Shown: positions 33,051 through 42,298 of the stretch, in pieces
Numbering within the stretch: position 1 is the stretch's first letter
Layout of the letters: each line of letters opens with the position of its first letter
DNA from: Pseudomonas syringae
GTDB taxonomy: Bacteria > Pseudomonadota > Gammaproteobacteria > Pseudomonadales > Pseudomonadaceae
DNA length: 64,000 nucleotides
Direction of reading: 5' to 3'
NCBI RefSeq assembly: GCF_000737245.1
Contig: NZ_JPQU01000056.1
Coordinates: forward strand, 162,201-226,200
Notes under the pieces: generated by a model
Seen by the model: the letters and a program-made list of their open reading frames with translations, nothing else
The model's database searches: none
Told to the model about the DNA's origin: nothing
Made by a program: the position numbers and the translations under genes

Positions 33051-34507
33051 TGAGCATCCTCATCCCTTGCATCATTGCCGGCGGTGCCGGCACCCGACTC
33101 TGGCCAGTCTCGCGCGAAGCTGTGCCCAAGCCGTTCATGCGCCTTCCCGATGGCGAAAGCCTGCTGCAAAAAACCTTCATGCGCGCGGTCGGCCTGCCCG
33201 ACGTGCAGCGCCTGCTGACCGTGACCAACCGCGAAGTCTACTTTCGTACCGTCGACGACTATCGCCTGCTCAACAAAGGCAAGGTCAAGCTGGACTTCAT
33301 CCTTGAGCCGTTCGGCCGTAATACGGCCCCGGCCGTCGCGGCCGCGGCGCTGCATGTCGCCCGGTTGTATGGCAAAGATGCGCAGTTGTTGATCCTGCCC
33401 GCAGACCATCTGATTGCCAATGGCCCGGCCTTTACCCAAGCCGTTCAAAGCGCCCGGGAGCTCGCAGCCGAGGGCTGGATGGTGACGTTCGGCATCGTCC
33501 CCGGCAAACCGGAGACCGGATTTGGCTACATCGAAAAAGGTCAGTCGCTCAACAGCCAGGCTCATCAGGTCGCGCGTTTTGTCGAAAAGCCGGACGCCAC
33601 AACGGCTCAAGCTTACGTGGATGGAGGTTTGCACCTGTGGAACGCGGGCATGTTCTGTATGCGCGCCGACACCTTGCTGCGGGAATTCGAAACCCATGCG
33701 CCGGAGGTATTGGCTGCCGTCAAAGCCTGTCTGGAGCAAAGCGGCACCAAGGAAGGCAATCAAGAATTGCAACTGGAGCTGGACAGCCCGTCATTTGCCC
33801 AGGCGCCCGACATCTCCATCGATTACGCCTTGATGGAGCGCTCGCAAAAGGTCGCCGTCGTGCCTTGCGATCTGGGCTGGAGCGACATCGGCTCGTGGCA
33901 GGCCGTGCGCGAACTGACGGCGGTGGACGAGCATGGCAATCAGTGCAATGGCGAAACCGTTCTGCATGACGTCAGCAACTGCTACATCGACTCCCCCAAG
34001 CGGCTGGTGGGTGGCGTTGGCCTGGACAACCTGATCATCATCGACACCCCAGACGCCTTGCTGATTGCTGATGGCACACGCAGCCAGGACGTGAAGTTCA
34101 TTGCTCAGGAACTCAAACGCCAGGGCCATGACGCCTATCGCCTGCATCGCACCGTCACCCGGCCGTGGGGCACCTACACCGTGCTGGAGGAAGGCAAGCG
34201 CTTCAAGATCAAACGCATCGTGGTGCGCCCGCAAGCGTCACTGTCCCTGCAAATGCACCATCACCGCAGCGAGCACTGGATCGTCGTCAGCGGCATGGCC
34301 CAGGTCACCAACGGCGAGCGGGAATTCATGCTCGACACCAACGAATCCACGTTCATCAAACCGGGGCACACCCATCGCCTGGTTAATCCCGGGGTCATCG
34401 ATCTGGTCATGATCGAAGTGCAGAGCGGTGAGTATCTGGGTGAGGATGACATCGTGCGCTTCACTGATATTTACGGGAGGGTGCCCGCTGAAACCAGCAA
34501 GGCCTGA
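33050..34507 (+). CDS. pslB: PslB-like mannose-1-phosphate guanylyltransferase / mannose-6-phosphate isomerase
   Basis: A bifunctional type II enzyme making GDP-mannose, 485 residues. The nucleotidyltransferase domain carries the signature IAGGAGTRLWPVSREAVPKPF and FVEKPD. The C-terminal cupin isomerase has RPWGTYTVLEEG ... MHHHRSEHWIVVSG. It supplies GDP-mannose for the polymer. The ATG at 33050 overlaps the pslA stop. A TTG three bases earlier is possible but needless. Confidence 0.95.
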   Translation: MSILIPCIIAGGAGTRLWPVSREAVPKPFMRLPDGESLLQKTFMRAVGLPDVQRLLTVTNREVYFRTVDDYRLLNKGKVKLDFILEPFGRNTAPAVAAAALHVARLYGKDAQLLILPADHLIANGPAFTQAVQSARELAAEGWMVTFGIVPGKPETGFGYIEKGQSLNSQAHQVARFVEKPDATTAQAYVDGGLHLWNAGMFCMRADTLLREFETHAPEVLAAVKACLEQSGTKEGNQELQLELDSPSFAQAPDISIDYALMERSQKVAVVPCDLGWSDIGSWQAVRELTAVDEHGNQCNGETVLHDVSNCYIDSPKRLVGGVGLDNLIIIDTPDALLIADGTRSQDVKFIAQELKRQGHDAYRLHRTVTRPWGTYTVLEEGKRFKIKRIVVRPQASLSLQMHHHRSEHWIVVSGMAQVTNGEREFMLDTNESTFIKPGHTHRLVNPGVIDLVMIEVQSGEYLGEDDIVRFTDIYGRVPAETSKA

Positions 34508-34582
34508 CTGTTGAGCCCACAGTGAACTGGCCTGGCACCGCCTGGCCGCAGTGACCCTCAGCCTGACAACAGGTCAATAGAC

Positions 34583-34598
34583 TGGCACGAAAAACGCA
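34583..34598 (+). promoter_or_regulatory. Weak sigma-54-like promoter candidate upstream of pslD
   Basis: TGGCACG-N4-ACGCA matches the sigma-54 consensus in the GG (-24) and GC (-12) pairs with correct spacing and differs at two of the remaining conserved positions. It lies in the only sizeable gap (179 bases) inside the operon. Confidence 0.3.
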
Positions 34599-34686
34599 AT
34601 CCACGACGCCACAGGATCCGAGGCGCCAGAAAAACAGCACGCAGTTCCGGCCCACATGAGTGTTTTACCCGTACGGGAGTAGTTTC

Positions 34687-35487
34687 ATGCGAGACAGGAG
34701 TTTAGGGTTGGCCAGGTATACGGTGCTCGCGTTATGCGCGTTCCTGCTCAGCGCCTGCAATACGCCGGCGCGAGTCGGCGTACCTGACAATGATGCTGAA
34801 ATCGACGCAGGTCTGGCGGCCGGGCGGGCCCTGGCCGGTCAGCCTGCGCCGCTACAGCGGGTTCGTCCAGGCGATACCTTGCGCATCGTGCGCAATACCG
34901 GGGAAGCCCCGTCGATTTCCGCCTTCACGGCCAATTCGATTTACGAGCTGACCCTGTTTCCGGTCCTTAGCGATGGCACCTTCACCTATCCCTATATCGG
35001 CACCGTGCGAGCGGCAGGTCTGACCCTGCCTCAACTGACCGAGCTCCTGCAGGACAAACTCAAAGACGTTTATCGCGACACCGCGATGACCATCAATATC
35101 TCGCAATCCCCCGGCAACACGGTGTTTGTCGGCGGCGCCGTGCGCAATACGGTTTCGCTGCCGGTGACCGTGGCCACCACTCTGGTGCAGGCCATCGTCG
35201 GCGCTGGCGGTGTCGCTCCGGAGGGCAATGCGAGCCTGGTTGCGCTGCTGCGCCAGGAAGACACTGGCCTCTATAAGACCTATTTCTTCGATTACAGCAA
35301 GTTGCTCTGGGCTGACAGTTCAGGCCCTCGAGCTCCGGTGCTGCTGCAACGTGGCGACGTGGTCTTCGTCCCCAAATCCTCGGCGGGTGACAAGTCCGAC
35401 GGTGTGAATCTGTATTTCAACCAACTGATTCCTTTCGCGAAATCGCTGGGTTTCGGGGTGAACTACAACTTGCGCAGCCAAGATTAA
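34687..35487 (+). CDS. pslD: PslD-like outer-membrane polysaccharide export lipoprotein (Wza family)
   Basis: 266 residues with a lipoprotein signal ending in LLSAC-N (lipobox, Cys22 region). A Poly_export domain follows (RVRPGDTLRIV ... YPYIGTVRAAGLTLPQLTELLQDKL), then an SLBB-type beta domain (TVFVGGAVRNTVSLPVTV) and a C-terminal segment. It forms or joins the outer-membrane export channel. The ATG at 34687 has GGAG upstream and gives a proper signal; a TTG at 34660 would spoil it. Confidence 0.93.
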   Translation: MRDRSLGLARYTVLALCAFLLSACNTPARVGVPDNDAEIDAGLAAGRALAGQPAPLQRVRPGDTLRIVRNTGEAPSISAFTANSIYELTLFPVLSDGTFTYPYIGTVRAAGLTLPQLTELLQDKLKDVYRDTAMTINISQSPGNTVFVGGAVRNTVSLPVTVATTLVQAIVGAGGVAPEGNASLVALLRQEDTGLYKTYFFDYSKLLWADSSGPRAPVLLQRGDVVFVPKSSAGDKSDGVNLYFNQLIPFAKSLGFGVNYNLRSQD

Positions 35488-35503
35488 TCGTCGGGGAAAA
35501 GTC

Positions 35504-37498
35504 ATGATCAATATCCGTTCATTGCGCGACTTGCTGCGTCTGTTTTTTATCTTCAAGCGCGAAGTCAAAATCACCGTCCTGCTGACCTTCATCGTCATCG
35601 TGCTGGGTGCATTCCTGCTGCCAAACCGCTACGAGTCCACCGCTCTCCTGCTGGTCAAGCCTGGCCGTGACAGCAGCACCGTGCCCATCGAGTTCGCAGA
35701 CCGCCAGGCCATCGTGATCCCCAGCGCCCAGCGCGATCCGATTCTGGACGAAGAACGCATGCTCACCGGGCGTCCGATCATGCGCATCGTCGCTGAGAAG
35801 TACCTGGCTGAATTGTCCAATCGCCCGGTGGAGCAAGGTTTCCTGGCATCGGTGAAAAATATCGTCAGAGATACCCTGGCGTCGGTGGTAAACGTCATGC
35901 GTGGCGCTTTGCAACTGGTGGGTCTGGTCGAAAAACGCTCCCCGGAAGAACGCCTGGCGGAGGATCTGGGGAAAAACTTCAAGGTGTCCCATGAACCGGG
36001 TTCGACGGTGATGGAGCTGACGTTTTCCTGGAACGATCCGGCAGTGGCGCGTCAGGTGCTGGAAACCTGGATCGAACAGTACGAACAGGAGCGCACTCGG
36101 GTTCTGGGCCGCGTGAGCCTTTATCAGTTCTACGAAACGGAAGTCAAAGCCACTCAGGCGCGAATTCTCAGCTACAAGAAACAGATTCAGACTTACCTCA
36201 ATCAGCTGGGCGCGGTGAGCATTGCCCAGCGTCTGGCAGATACGTCCCAGGGCCTTAACGACCTCACTACTGAGCGCAACAACACCATGCGCTCCATCGC
36301 GTCTACCAAAGCGGGTCTGGATAAATTGCTGGAGCAACTGGCCAAGCAATCGAAGACCGTCAGTGCCGGTCGTGAGTTGAGCCTCAACCCCAATCGGCAG
36401 GATCTGCAGAACCGCATCAACGGTAAGGAAGTCGAGCGTCAGGAACTGCTGCGTTCCTTCAAGGATTCAGCGCCGCCGGTGCGCGCCCTCAATGAAGAAA
36501 TCAGCAATCTGCAAAAACTGCTGAACAAGCAGGATGAAACCATCCAGCGTTCGGAAAGCATTACCCCCAACCCGATCTACAACCGTATGCAGAACGTACT
36601 GGCCGACCAACAGACCAGCTATGCACGACTGCTGACGCAACTGAACCAGCAGAATCTGCAACTGGCGCAGTGGGAAAAGGACCGTCAACTGGCGCTGAAT
36701 CTGGAGCCGGAAATGTCGCGCCTGCAAGGCGAACTGGACGCCAGCGAGAAGAGCTTCGCGCTGTACAGCAGCAGCCTGGAAAAAGCTCGCATCGACCGCG
36801 AGCTGGATCGCAGCCAGATCAGCAACATTGCGATTATCGAGCAGGCCACTTACAACCCCAGTCGAGTGTTCCCCAAAAGCCTGGCGATGTTGCTACTGGC
36901 GTTCCCGCTCAGCCTTGGCGTAGGGCTGGTCGCGCTGTACTTCTTCTATCTGCTGGATCAGCGGATCCACGACGGTGACAAGATCGAATCGCGCTTTGGG
37001 GTGCCGGTCTGGACCAGCCTTCAAGAACTCAATGCGACTCAGGGCACCCACAACACCGCTTTCTCGGCGAGTCTGCACCGGCTCTACGGCACCTTGCCGT
37101 TGCGTCAGGTCGCAGAAAAAGGCCTCGCACTGGGCTTCACGTCGTCCCGCGCTGGCGAAGGCGTAAGCTTTGTGATCGACAATCTGACCCGATTGCTGGT
37201 CGAGCACGGGCACGTGGTTCGCTCCGAGAATTCGGGACCTGCCGCCCCGGGTGAAATTGTGCTGATCGATGCGTCAAATATCTTCACCAATGAGGATGCT
37301 TTCGCCCATCTGCGCGAAGCCGACCTGATTCTATTGGTGGTTGAAGCCGAAGAAACCACCGTGCCGATGCTGGAAAACGTGCTGTCGACGCTGCAGACCG
37401 CGTTCAAGAAAGTCGACGGCATCATCATCAACCGCCGCCGTTATAAAGTGCCGGCGCGGGTGCTGGACTTCCTCAAGCGCTTCCAGAGCAGGGGTTGA
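35504..37498 (+). CDS. pslE: PslE-like chain-length/co-polymerase protein (Wzz/GumC family)
   Basis: 664 residues with a Wzz domain. The first membrane segment is near 20-40 (VTVLLTFIVIVLGAFLLP); a long periplasmic coiled-coil part (about 60-440, e.g. AKATQARILSYKKQIQTYL) and a second membrane segment near 457-478 follow. The cytosolic C-terminal part (about 500-664) resembles a BY-kinase ATPase fold, but its P-loop is degenerate (GFTSSRAGEGVS, no GKT/S) and no tyrosine cluster is seen. It probably sets chain length and links the synthase complex to PslD. RBS GGGGAAA precedes the ATG. Confidence 0.9.
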   Translation: MINIRSLRDLLRLFFIFKREVKITVLLTFIVIVLGAFLLPNRYESTALLLVKPGRDSSTVPIEFADRQAIVIPSAQRDPILDEERMLTGRPIMRIVAEKYLAELSNRPVEQGFLASVKNIVRDTLASVVNVMRGALQLVGLVEKRSPEERLAEDLGKNFKVSHEPGSTVMELTFSWNDPAVARQVLETWIEQYEQERTRVLGRVSLYQFYETEVKATQARILSYKKQIQTYLNQLGAVSIAQRLADTSQGLNDLTTERNNTMRSIASTKAGLDKLLEQLAKQSKTVSAGRELSLNPNRQDLQNRINGKEVERQELLRSFKDSAPPVRALNEEISNLQKLLNKQDETIQRSESITPNPIYNRMQNVLADQQTSYARLLTQLNQQNLQLAQWEKDRQLALNLEPEMSRLQGELDASEKSFALYSSSLEKARIDRELDRSQISNIAIIEQATYNPSRVFPKSLAMLLLAFPLSLGVGLVALYFFYLLDQRIHDGDKIESRFGVPVWTSLQELNATQGTHNTAFSASLHRLYGTLPLRQVAEKGLALGFTSSRAGEGVSFVIDNLTRLLVEHGHVVRSENSGPAAPGEIVLIDASNIFTNEDAFAHLREADLILLVVEAEETTVPMLENVLSTLQTAFKKVDGIIINRRRYKVPARVLDFLKRFQSRG

Positions 37499-37499
37499 T

Positions 37500-38678
37500 A
37501 TGCATATCGCACTCCTCGCTCCATTGCCGCCCGAGCAAAATGGCATTGCCGATTACGCAAGCCATCTGAAACACGCCCTGGAAAACCTCGGTATCCAGGT
37601 CAGTACACCGTTACAGGGGGTGGGCAACGACCCACTGCTCGCGGTTAGGCGGGTGGCCGAAGTGGACTGGCAGGGTATCGATCTGGTGCATGCCGAAATC
37701 GGCGGCGGCCGGTTAGCAGAGTTTCACGCCTTGCGTGCCTTGCGCAAGCGCTTCGACCGATTGCCGCTGACCGCCACGGCGCATGACCCGGAACGTCTGG
37801 TGTGGCGGCGGGCCAAATTACCCTGGCCGCTGTCCATAGCCAATGCGATGCCTTCACCCCTGCCGCAAATTGCCACAGTGCTGGCCGACCCGCTTTGCCT
37901 GCGTGAAGAACAGCAACTGGCCCGCAGCCTCACCCGCTTGGTGACTCTGACCCAGGCCGGCAGTGTTGCCTTGTGCCAGCGCATGGGCCTGAATCAGCAG
38001 CAAATGGCGGTAATCGCCCACGGCAACCTGGCGATCGAGCCTGTGCCGCTGCCACCTGCGCGACCTTTGAAGCTGCTGTATTTCGGATTTATCTATCGCG
38101 GCAAAGGGATTGAAGACCTGCTCGATGCCATGGCCGAGCTGATCTTGCGTCAACCCGAATTGCGTCCGCGTCTGCGCCTGACGCTGGCAGGCGGCAGTGA
38201 ACCGGAAATGGCGTTCGGCCCGTCCGGCAGCTACCTGGACCAGTTGCGCCTGCGTATTCGCCGACTGGGTCTGAGCGATCTGATCGACTGGGATCTGGAC
38301 CTGCCCGCCGACACCATTGCCAAGGTGATCCAGGCCCATCACGTGATGATTCTGCCCTACCGTGAGTCCAGCAAACTGAAGATTCTTGGCCAGTTACGCG
38401 GCACCAGCGGCGCGCTGTCCTGGGCGGTGGCCTGTGGTCGCGGGGTGATTACCTCCGATGCCCGCTCTTTTGCCGAAGAGGTTTCCCACGGTAATGGCCT
38501 GATTTACCCACAGGGTGACGTGCCCGCGCTGACCGACGCCTTGAGCCAACTCTGCACCCAGCCAGAGCTCGCCAACCAGTGGGCGGAACAGGCCGCAGCA
38601 CTGGGTCAGCAGAGGGTCTGGAGCCAGACAGCAGATCACTTTTATCGTTTGTTCCGACAAGCATGCGAGGCGACCTGA
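37500..38678 (+). CDS. pslF: PslF-like GT4 glycosyltransferase
   Basis: A cytosolic glycosyltransferase, 392 residues, GT-B fold. The N-terminal domain starts MHIALLAPLPPEQNGIADYA; the C-terminal domain has YFGFIYRGKGIEDLLDAM and the donor-site region LPYRESSKLKILGQLRGTSGALSWAVACGRGV. The start is ATG 37500, one base after the pslE stop; a longer frame reading into pslE is only a shadow. The sugar added is not readable. Confidence 0.9.
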   Translation: MHIALLAPLPPEQNGIADYASHLKHALENLGIQVSTPLQGVGNDPLLAVRRVAEVDWQGIDLVHAEIGGGRLAEFHALRALRKRFDRLPLTATAHDPERLVWRRAKLPWPLSIANAMPSPLPQIATVLADPLCLREEQQLARSLTRLVTLTQAGSVALCQRMGLNQQQMAVIAHGNLAIEPVPLPPARPLKLLYFGFIYRGKGIEDLLDAMAELILRQPELRPRLRLTLAGGSEPEMAFGPSGSYLDQLRLRIRRLGLSDLIDWDLDLPADTIAKVIQAHHVMILPYRESSKLKILGQLRGTSGALSWAVACGRGVITSDARSFAEEVSHGNGLIYPQGDVPALTDALSQLCTQPELANQWAEQAAALGQQRVWSQTADHFYRLFRQACEAT

Positions 38679-38679
38679 G

Positions 38680-39987
38680 ATGAAATCTGCAGCCGGTTTG
38701 TGGTTGGCAACACTGCTTGCCTGTTCGGCCCTGGCCCCCGTCGCCGGAGCGGAGACCATCCTGCGTGGGCCACGCACAGTGGTCTGGCAGGACTTTCTCG
38801 GGGTCAACGCGCAGTTTCAGTATTTCTCACCCGCCGCCTATCAGCAGCAGATGGATCAATTGGACGCTCTGGGCCTGAACTGGGTACGCCTGACCATTCA
38901 CTGGCCGCTGATCGAGCCGGTGCAGAACAGCTTCGACCTCCGGGATCTGGACGGCGCCATGGCGACCATGAATGCCCACCACTACAACATCCTCGCGTAC
39001 ATGGTCGGCTCCGCACCCTTCGCCAGCAGTGGGCCGGAAGGCGCGTCCAGCCGCGACCAGTACCCGCCCCGGGATTTCAATGTCTTTGCGGCGCGCATGA
39101 CCTCGCTGGTCAAACGCTATCCGCAGGTCAATAACTGGCAGGTCTGGAACGAGCCGAACATCGTCTGGCTGCCCAAGGAGGACCCGGCCGCCTACGACAC
39201 CTTGCTGACCACCACCGCCGACGCCATTCGGGCCGCCGAACCGGATAAAACCATCGTCACCGCCGGCATGGCCTATTACAGTCAGATGCACAGCACGCCG
39301 GGCTATATGTTGCAGACCCTGCTGGAACGAGGCCTGGGCACGCGCAATATCGTGGCCGCCTACCACCCCTACTCCGAGTTTCCGGAGGGCGACTCACCGC
39401 CAGACCGCGACTTCCTGGTCCGAGCCAACGCCATGAACAACTTGCTTCACAGCAGTGGAGTGCAGCAGGTCTGGGCTACTGAATGGGGCTGGTCCAGCTA
39501 CAACGGGCCGGTGGAAATGCAGGCCATCATCGGCTTGCAAGGTCAGGCGGACTACACGCTGCGCCGGCTCGCGCTGATGAGCGCCCTGGATTTTCAAAGG
39601 ATCTTCCTGTTCAACCTCAGCGATCTGGACGCCCGCGCCAGTGCCCGGGACCAGGCCTATGGTTTGCTCGATCTGCAAGGCAATCCGAAGCCGGTCTACA
39701 CTGCGTTGCTCAATTTCCTGAACATCACCGGGCCACGCCTGGAGCCCTCCGACCCGCCCGGCGTCAGCGCGGTGCCCAGCGATTTGTATGCCGTCGCCTG
39801 GACCCGGGACGACGGTAAAAAACTGCTGATGTTCTGGAGCGCCACCGGCACGACCCTGACCTTTCCCGGTATCAAGTCGGCCGTGGTTCATGACCCGCTG
39901 ACGGGTTCACATACCGAGGTAGACAGCGCCCAAGGCATCAGCCTGGCGCTCAAGCCGACCCTGCAAATTCTGGAATGGAAGCCTTGA
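38680..39987 (+). CDS. pslG: PslG-like glycoside hydrolase (GH39-like)
   Basis: A 435-residue exported (beta/alpha)8 hydrolase. The signal peptide is MKSAAGLWLATLLACSALAPVAGA. The acid/base Glu158 is in VWNEPN and the nucleophile Glu268 in WATEWGWSS; they match by pattern the two catalytic glutamates known in P. aeruginosa PslG. A small C-terminal beta domain follows. PslG cuts the Psl polymer in the periplasm and is thought to aid release or biosynthesis; the purified enzyme from P. aeruginosa disperses biofilms. It starts one base after the pslF stop. Confidence 0.93.
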   Translation: MKSAAGLWLATLLACSALAPVAGAETILRGPRTVVWQDFLGVNAQFQYFSPAAYQQQMDQLDALGLNWVRLTIHWPLIEPVQNSFDLRDLDGAMATMNAHHYNILAYMVGSAPFASSGPEGASSRDQYPPRDFNVFAARMTSLVKRYPQVNNWQVWNEPNIVWLPKEDPAAYDTLLTTTADAIRAAEPDKTIVTAGMAYYSQMHSTPGYMLQTLLERGLGTRNIVAAYHPYSEFPEGDSPPDRDFLVRANAMNNLLHSSGVQQVWATEWGWSSYNGPVEMQAIIGLQGQADYTLRRLALMSALDFQRIFLFNLSDLDARASARDQAYGLLDLQGNPKPVYTALLNFLNITGPRLEPSDPPGVSAVPSDLYAVAWTRDDGKKLLMFWSATGTTLTFPGIKSAVVHDPLTGSHTEVDSAQGISLALKPTLQILEWKP

Positions 39988-39989
39988 GC

Positions 39990-41201
39990 ATGCGAATTCT
40001 CTGGACACTGCCTTACCTTCCCTGGCCCACCACCAGCGGCGGCAAGACCCGGGAATATCACCTGCTGCGCAATCTTGCGGCCCGTGGTCACCAGATCACC
40101 TTGCTCGTGCAGTCTAAAACCGAACTGGATCAAGCCGCGCGGGAGGCCCTGGAACCCTGGCTCGAACGGCTGATCGTGCTGCCCCGTCGGCCCCTGAAAA
40201 GTGCCCGAACGTTATTGGCCGTCGCCGTCGCCCCGGTGCCGATGCTGGCTTGCATCAACGGCTACGCCCCACGTCTGAGCGAGGTCTTCGAGGGTTTGCT
40301 GGAAGAACCCTGGGACATCATCCAGATCCAGCACACTTACGCCTTTGAACCGCTGGAGATCCCGTTGCACAAGTCCGGCAAACCGTTTGTGCTCACTGAG
40401 CACAACGTTGAATCAGCGCTGGGCGCTGCCAGCTATGATCGCCTGCCACGCTGGGCCAGCCTGTTCGCCCGTTTTGATCGCTGGCGTTACCGGCGCTGGG
40501 AGAAACAGGTGTTTGATCAGGCCAGTCAGTTGATCGCGGTCACCGAAGACGACGCCAGGGAAATCAGCCGTTTGAGTGGCAAGGCCACGGCGGTAGTGGT
40601 CAATAGCGTCGATTGCACCTATTACGCACAGGTCAAACCTGACCATTACTGCCGCCGTCTGCTGTTCATTGGCAACTACGAGTACGGCCCTAATGTCGAT
40701 GCCGTCGAATGGGCACTGGACGAGATTCTGCCGAAAGTCTGGCAACAGGTGCCGACCCTGCGCTTCGCCATTTGTGGCTATGCCCTGCCCGAAGCGTGGC
40801 GTGAACGCTGGCCCGACCCGCGCATCGAATTCCAGGGATTTGTACCGGACCTGCGCGCCCTGCAAAGCAACACTGCGGTGTTTTTCGCGCCGTTGCGCCA
40901 GGGCGGCGGCTCCAAGCTGAAAGTGCTGGAGGCCATGGCCGCCGGGCTGCCGGTAGTGACGACGGCACAGGGCGTTTCCGGTCTGGCGGTGGTCAACGGC
41001 GAGCATTACCTGGGCAGCGACGATGCGACCCAACTGGCGCGGATCATTGTCGAGGTCATCGATCAGCCCGCGCGACTGGCACAGATTGGCGAGGCCGGTC
41101 GCGCGTATGTTCAGGCGCGACACGACTGGTCCGCTTCCGCCGCTCAACTGGAGCGTATCTATACCCAGCTCACGCCCGCCAAGGAGCAAGCGCGCCCATG
41201 A
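39990..41201 (+). CDS. pslH: PslH-like GT4 glycosyltransferase
   Basis: 403 residues, GT-B fold. N-terminus ILWTLPYLPWPTTSGGKTREYHLLRNL; donor-site motif APLRQGGGSKLKVLEAMAAGLPVVTT near residue 305. It acts on the cytosolic face of the inner membrane in repeat-unit assembly. The start is ATG 39990, two bases after the pslG stop. It overlaps pslI by four bases (ATGA). Confidence 0.92.
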   Translation: MRILWTLPYLPWPTTSGGKTREYHLLRNLAARGHQITLLVQSKTELDQAAREALEPWLERLIVLPRRPLKSARTLLAVAVAPVPMLACINGYAPRLSEVFEGLLEEPWDIIQIQHTYAFEPLEIPLHKSGKPFVLTEHNVESALGAASYDRLPRWASLFARFDRWRYRRWEKQVFDQASQLIAVTEDDAREISRLSGKATAVVVNSVDCTYYAQVKPDHYCRRLLFIGNYEYGPNVDAVEWALDEILPKVWQQVPTLRFAICGYALPEAWRERWPDPRIEFQGFVPDLRALQSNTAVFFAPLRQGGGSKLKVLEAMAAGLPVVTTAQGVSGLAVVNGEHYLGSDDATQLARIIVEVIDQPARLAQIGEAGRAYVQARHDWSASAAQLERIYTQLTPAKEQARP

Positions 41202-42298
41202 TGACAGGACTCGATTACCGTCCGGCCACCGGTTACCCCAACAGCGGCATTGGTCGGCAGAACCTGGCTCTCGAATATGCATTGCGCGCCAACCCCAGCA
41301 CACGGGTTCAATTGTTTACCGTCGCCCCGCAAGATCACCCCATCCGGCGTCTGGCTTACTGCCCATCATGGTCGACGCCCTTGCATGGTCTGCATCGGCT
41401 GCCGGAGCGCCTGCGTTTCGAGGGCCTGTTTCTGCCCAAAGCGCTGCGCGATGCCGAGGTGCAGGTGTACATCTGCAACATGAACATGGGCTTGCCCCTG
41501 GGCCGCAAACCGGCGGGACTGCGCTATATCCTGCAATTGCAGGATCTGTTTCAGTTGACCCTGAAAAACAGCCACGGCTCAAGACTCAAGGCCGCGATCT
41601 ACGGCGTCACGGATCGCCTGTCCATCGGCCATTCGGTGCGCGTGGCGGACCGGATCTGGACCCCTTCACAATTCACCGCTGATGAGTGCGCACGGCTGTT
41701 CCCTGAGAGCCGCGACAAACTGCGGGTGCTGCCGGCATTGGTCAGCGGCTGGAGCGATGCCCCGGCCGATCTGCAAGGCTGGAACCTGCCGCAGCGTTAC
41801 TGGTTGTGCGTCGGTACCCGGGAGCCGCGCAAGAACATGCCGTGGTTCGTGGATGCCTGGCAGAACGCCCGCCGGCAATTTGCAAACATCCCGGACCTGA
41901 TCCTGATCGGCGCGCCAGAGCATTTGCCGGCCGCGCAACAAGGCTTGGCGGGCCTGCATTTCCTGAGTGATATCAGTGACGCCGAACTCCACGCCCTGTA
42001 TCGCGGTGCCAACCGTTTCTGGCACCCGTCTTACGCGGAAGGCTTCGGCTTGCCGGTGGTGGAAGCCATGAGCGTCGGCACCCCGGTCGCCATCGCCACC
42101 GGCTCTTCGCTGGATGAAATCACTCCTCCTGGAAGCCCACGCTTTTCACCCACCGACAGCCAGGCACTCATCACGCTGATGGGTGAGCTGGCCAGTGCCG
42201 AACCGCAAGATCCAGAAACACTCAAGCAATGGGCCGCGGGCTTTGGCCCTAGTGCATTTCAGCAACGCTTCGATGAGTTGATCGAGGAGTTGAACTGA
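41198..42298 (+). CDS. pslI: PslI-like GT4 glycosyltransferase
   Basis: 366 residues. N-terminus MMTGLDYRPATGYPNSGIGRQNLALEYAL; C-terminal nucleotide-sugar site HPSYAEGFGLPVVEAMSVGTPVAIATGSSLDEI, the usual EGFGLP...E pattern of family 4. It probably adds one residue (in Psl, mannose or rhamnose) to the repeat unit. Start and stop overlap both neighbours. Confidence 0.92.
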   Translation: MMTGLDYRPATGYPNSGIGRQNLALEYALRANPSTRVQLFTVAPQDHPIRRLAYCPSWSTPLHGLHRLPERLRFEGLFLPKALRDAEVQVYICNMNMGLPLGRKPAGLRYILQLQDLFQLTLKNSHGSRLKAAIYGVTDRLSIGHSVRVADRIWTPSQFTADECARLFPESRDKLRVLPALVSGWSDAPADLQGWNLPQRYWLCVGTREPRKNMPWFVDAWQNARRQFANIPDLILIGAPEHLPAAQQGLAGLHFLSDISDAELHALYRGANRFWHPSYAEGFGLPVVEAMSVGTPVAIATGSSLDEITPPGSPRFSPTDSQALITLMGELASAEPQDPETLKQWAAGFGPSAFQQRFDELIEELN

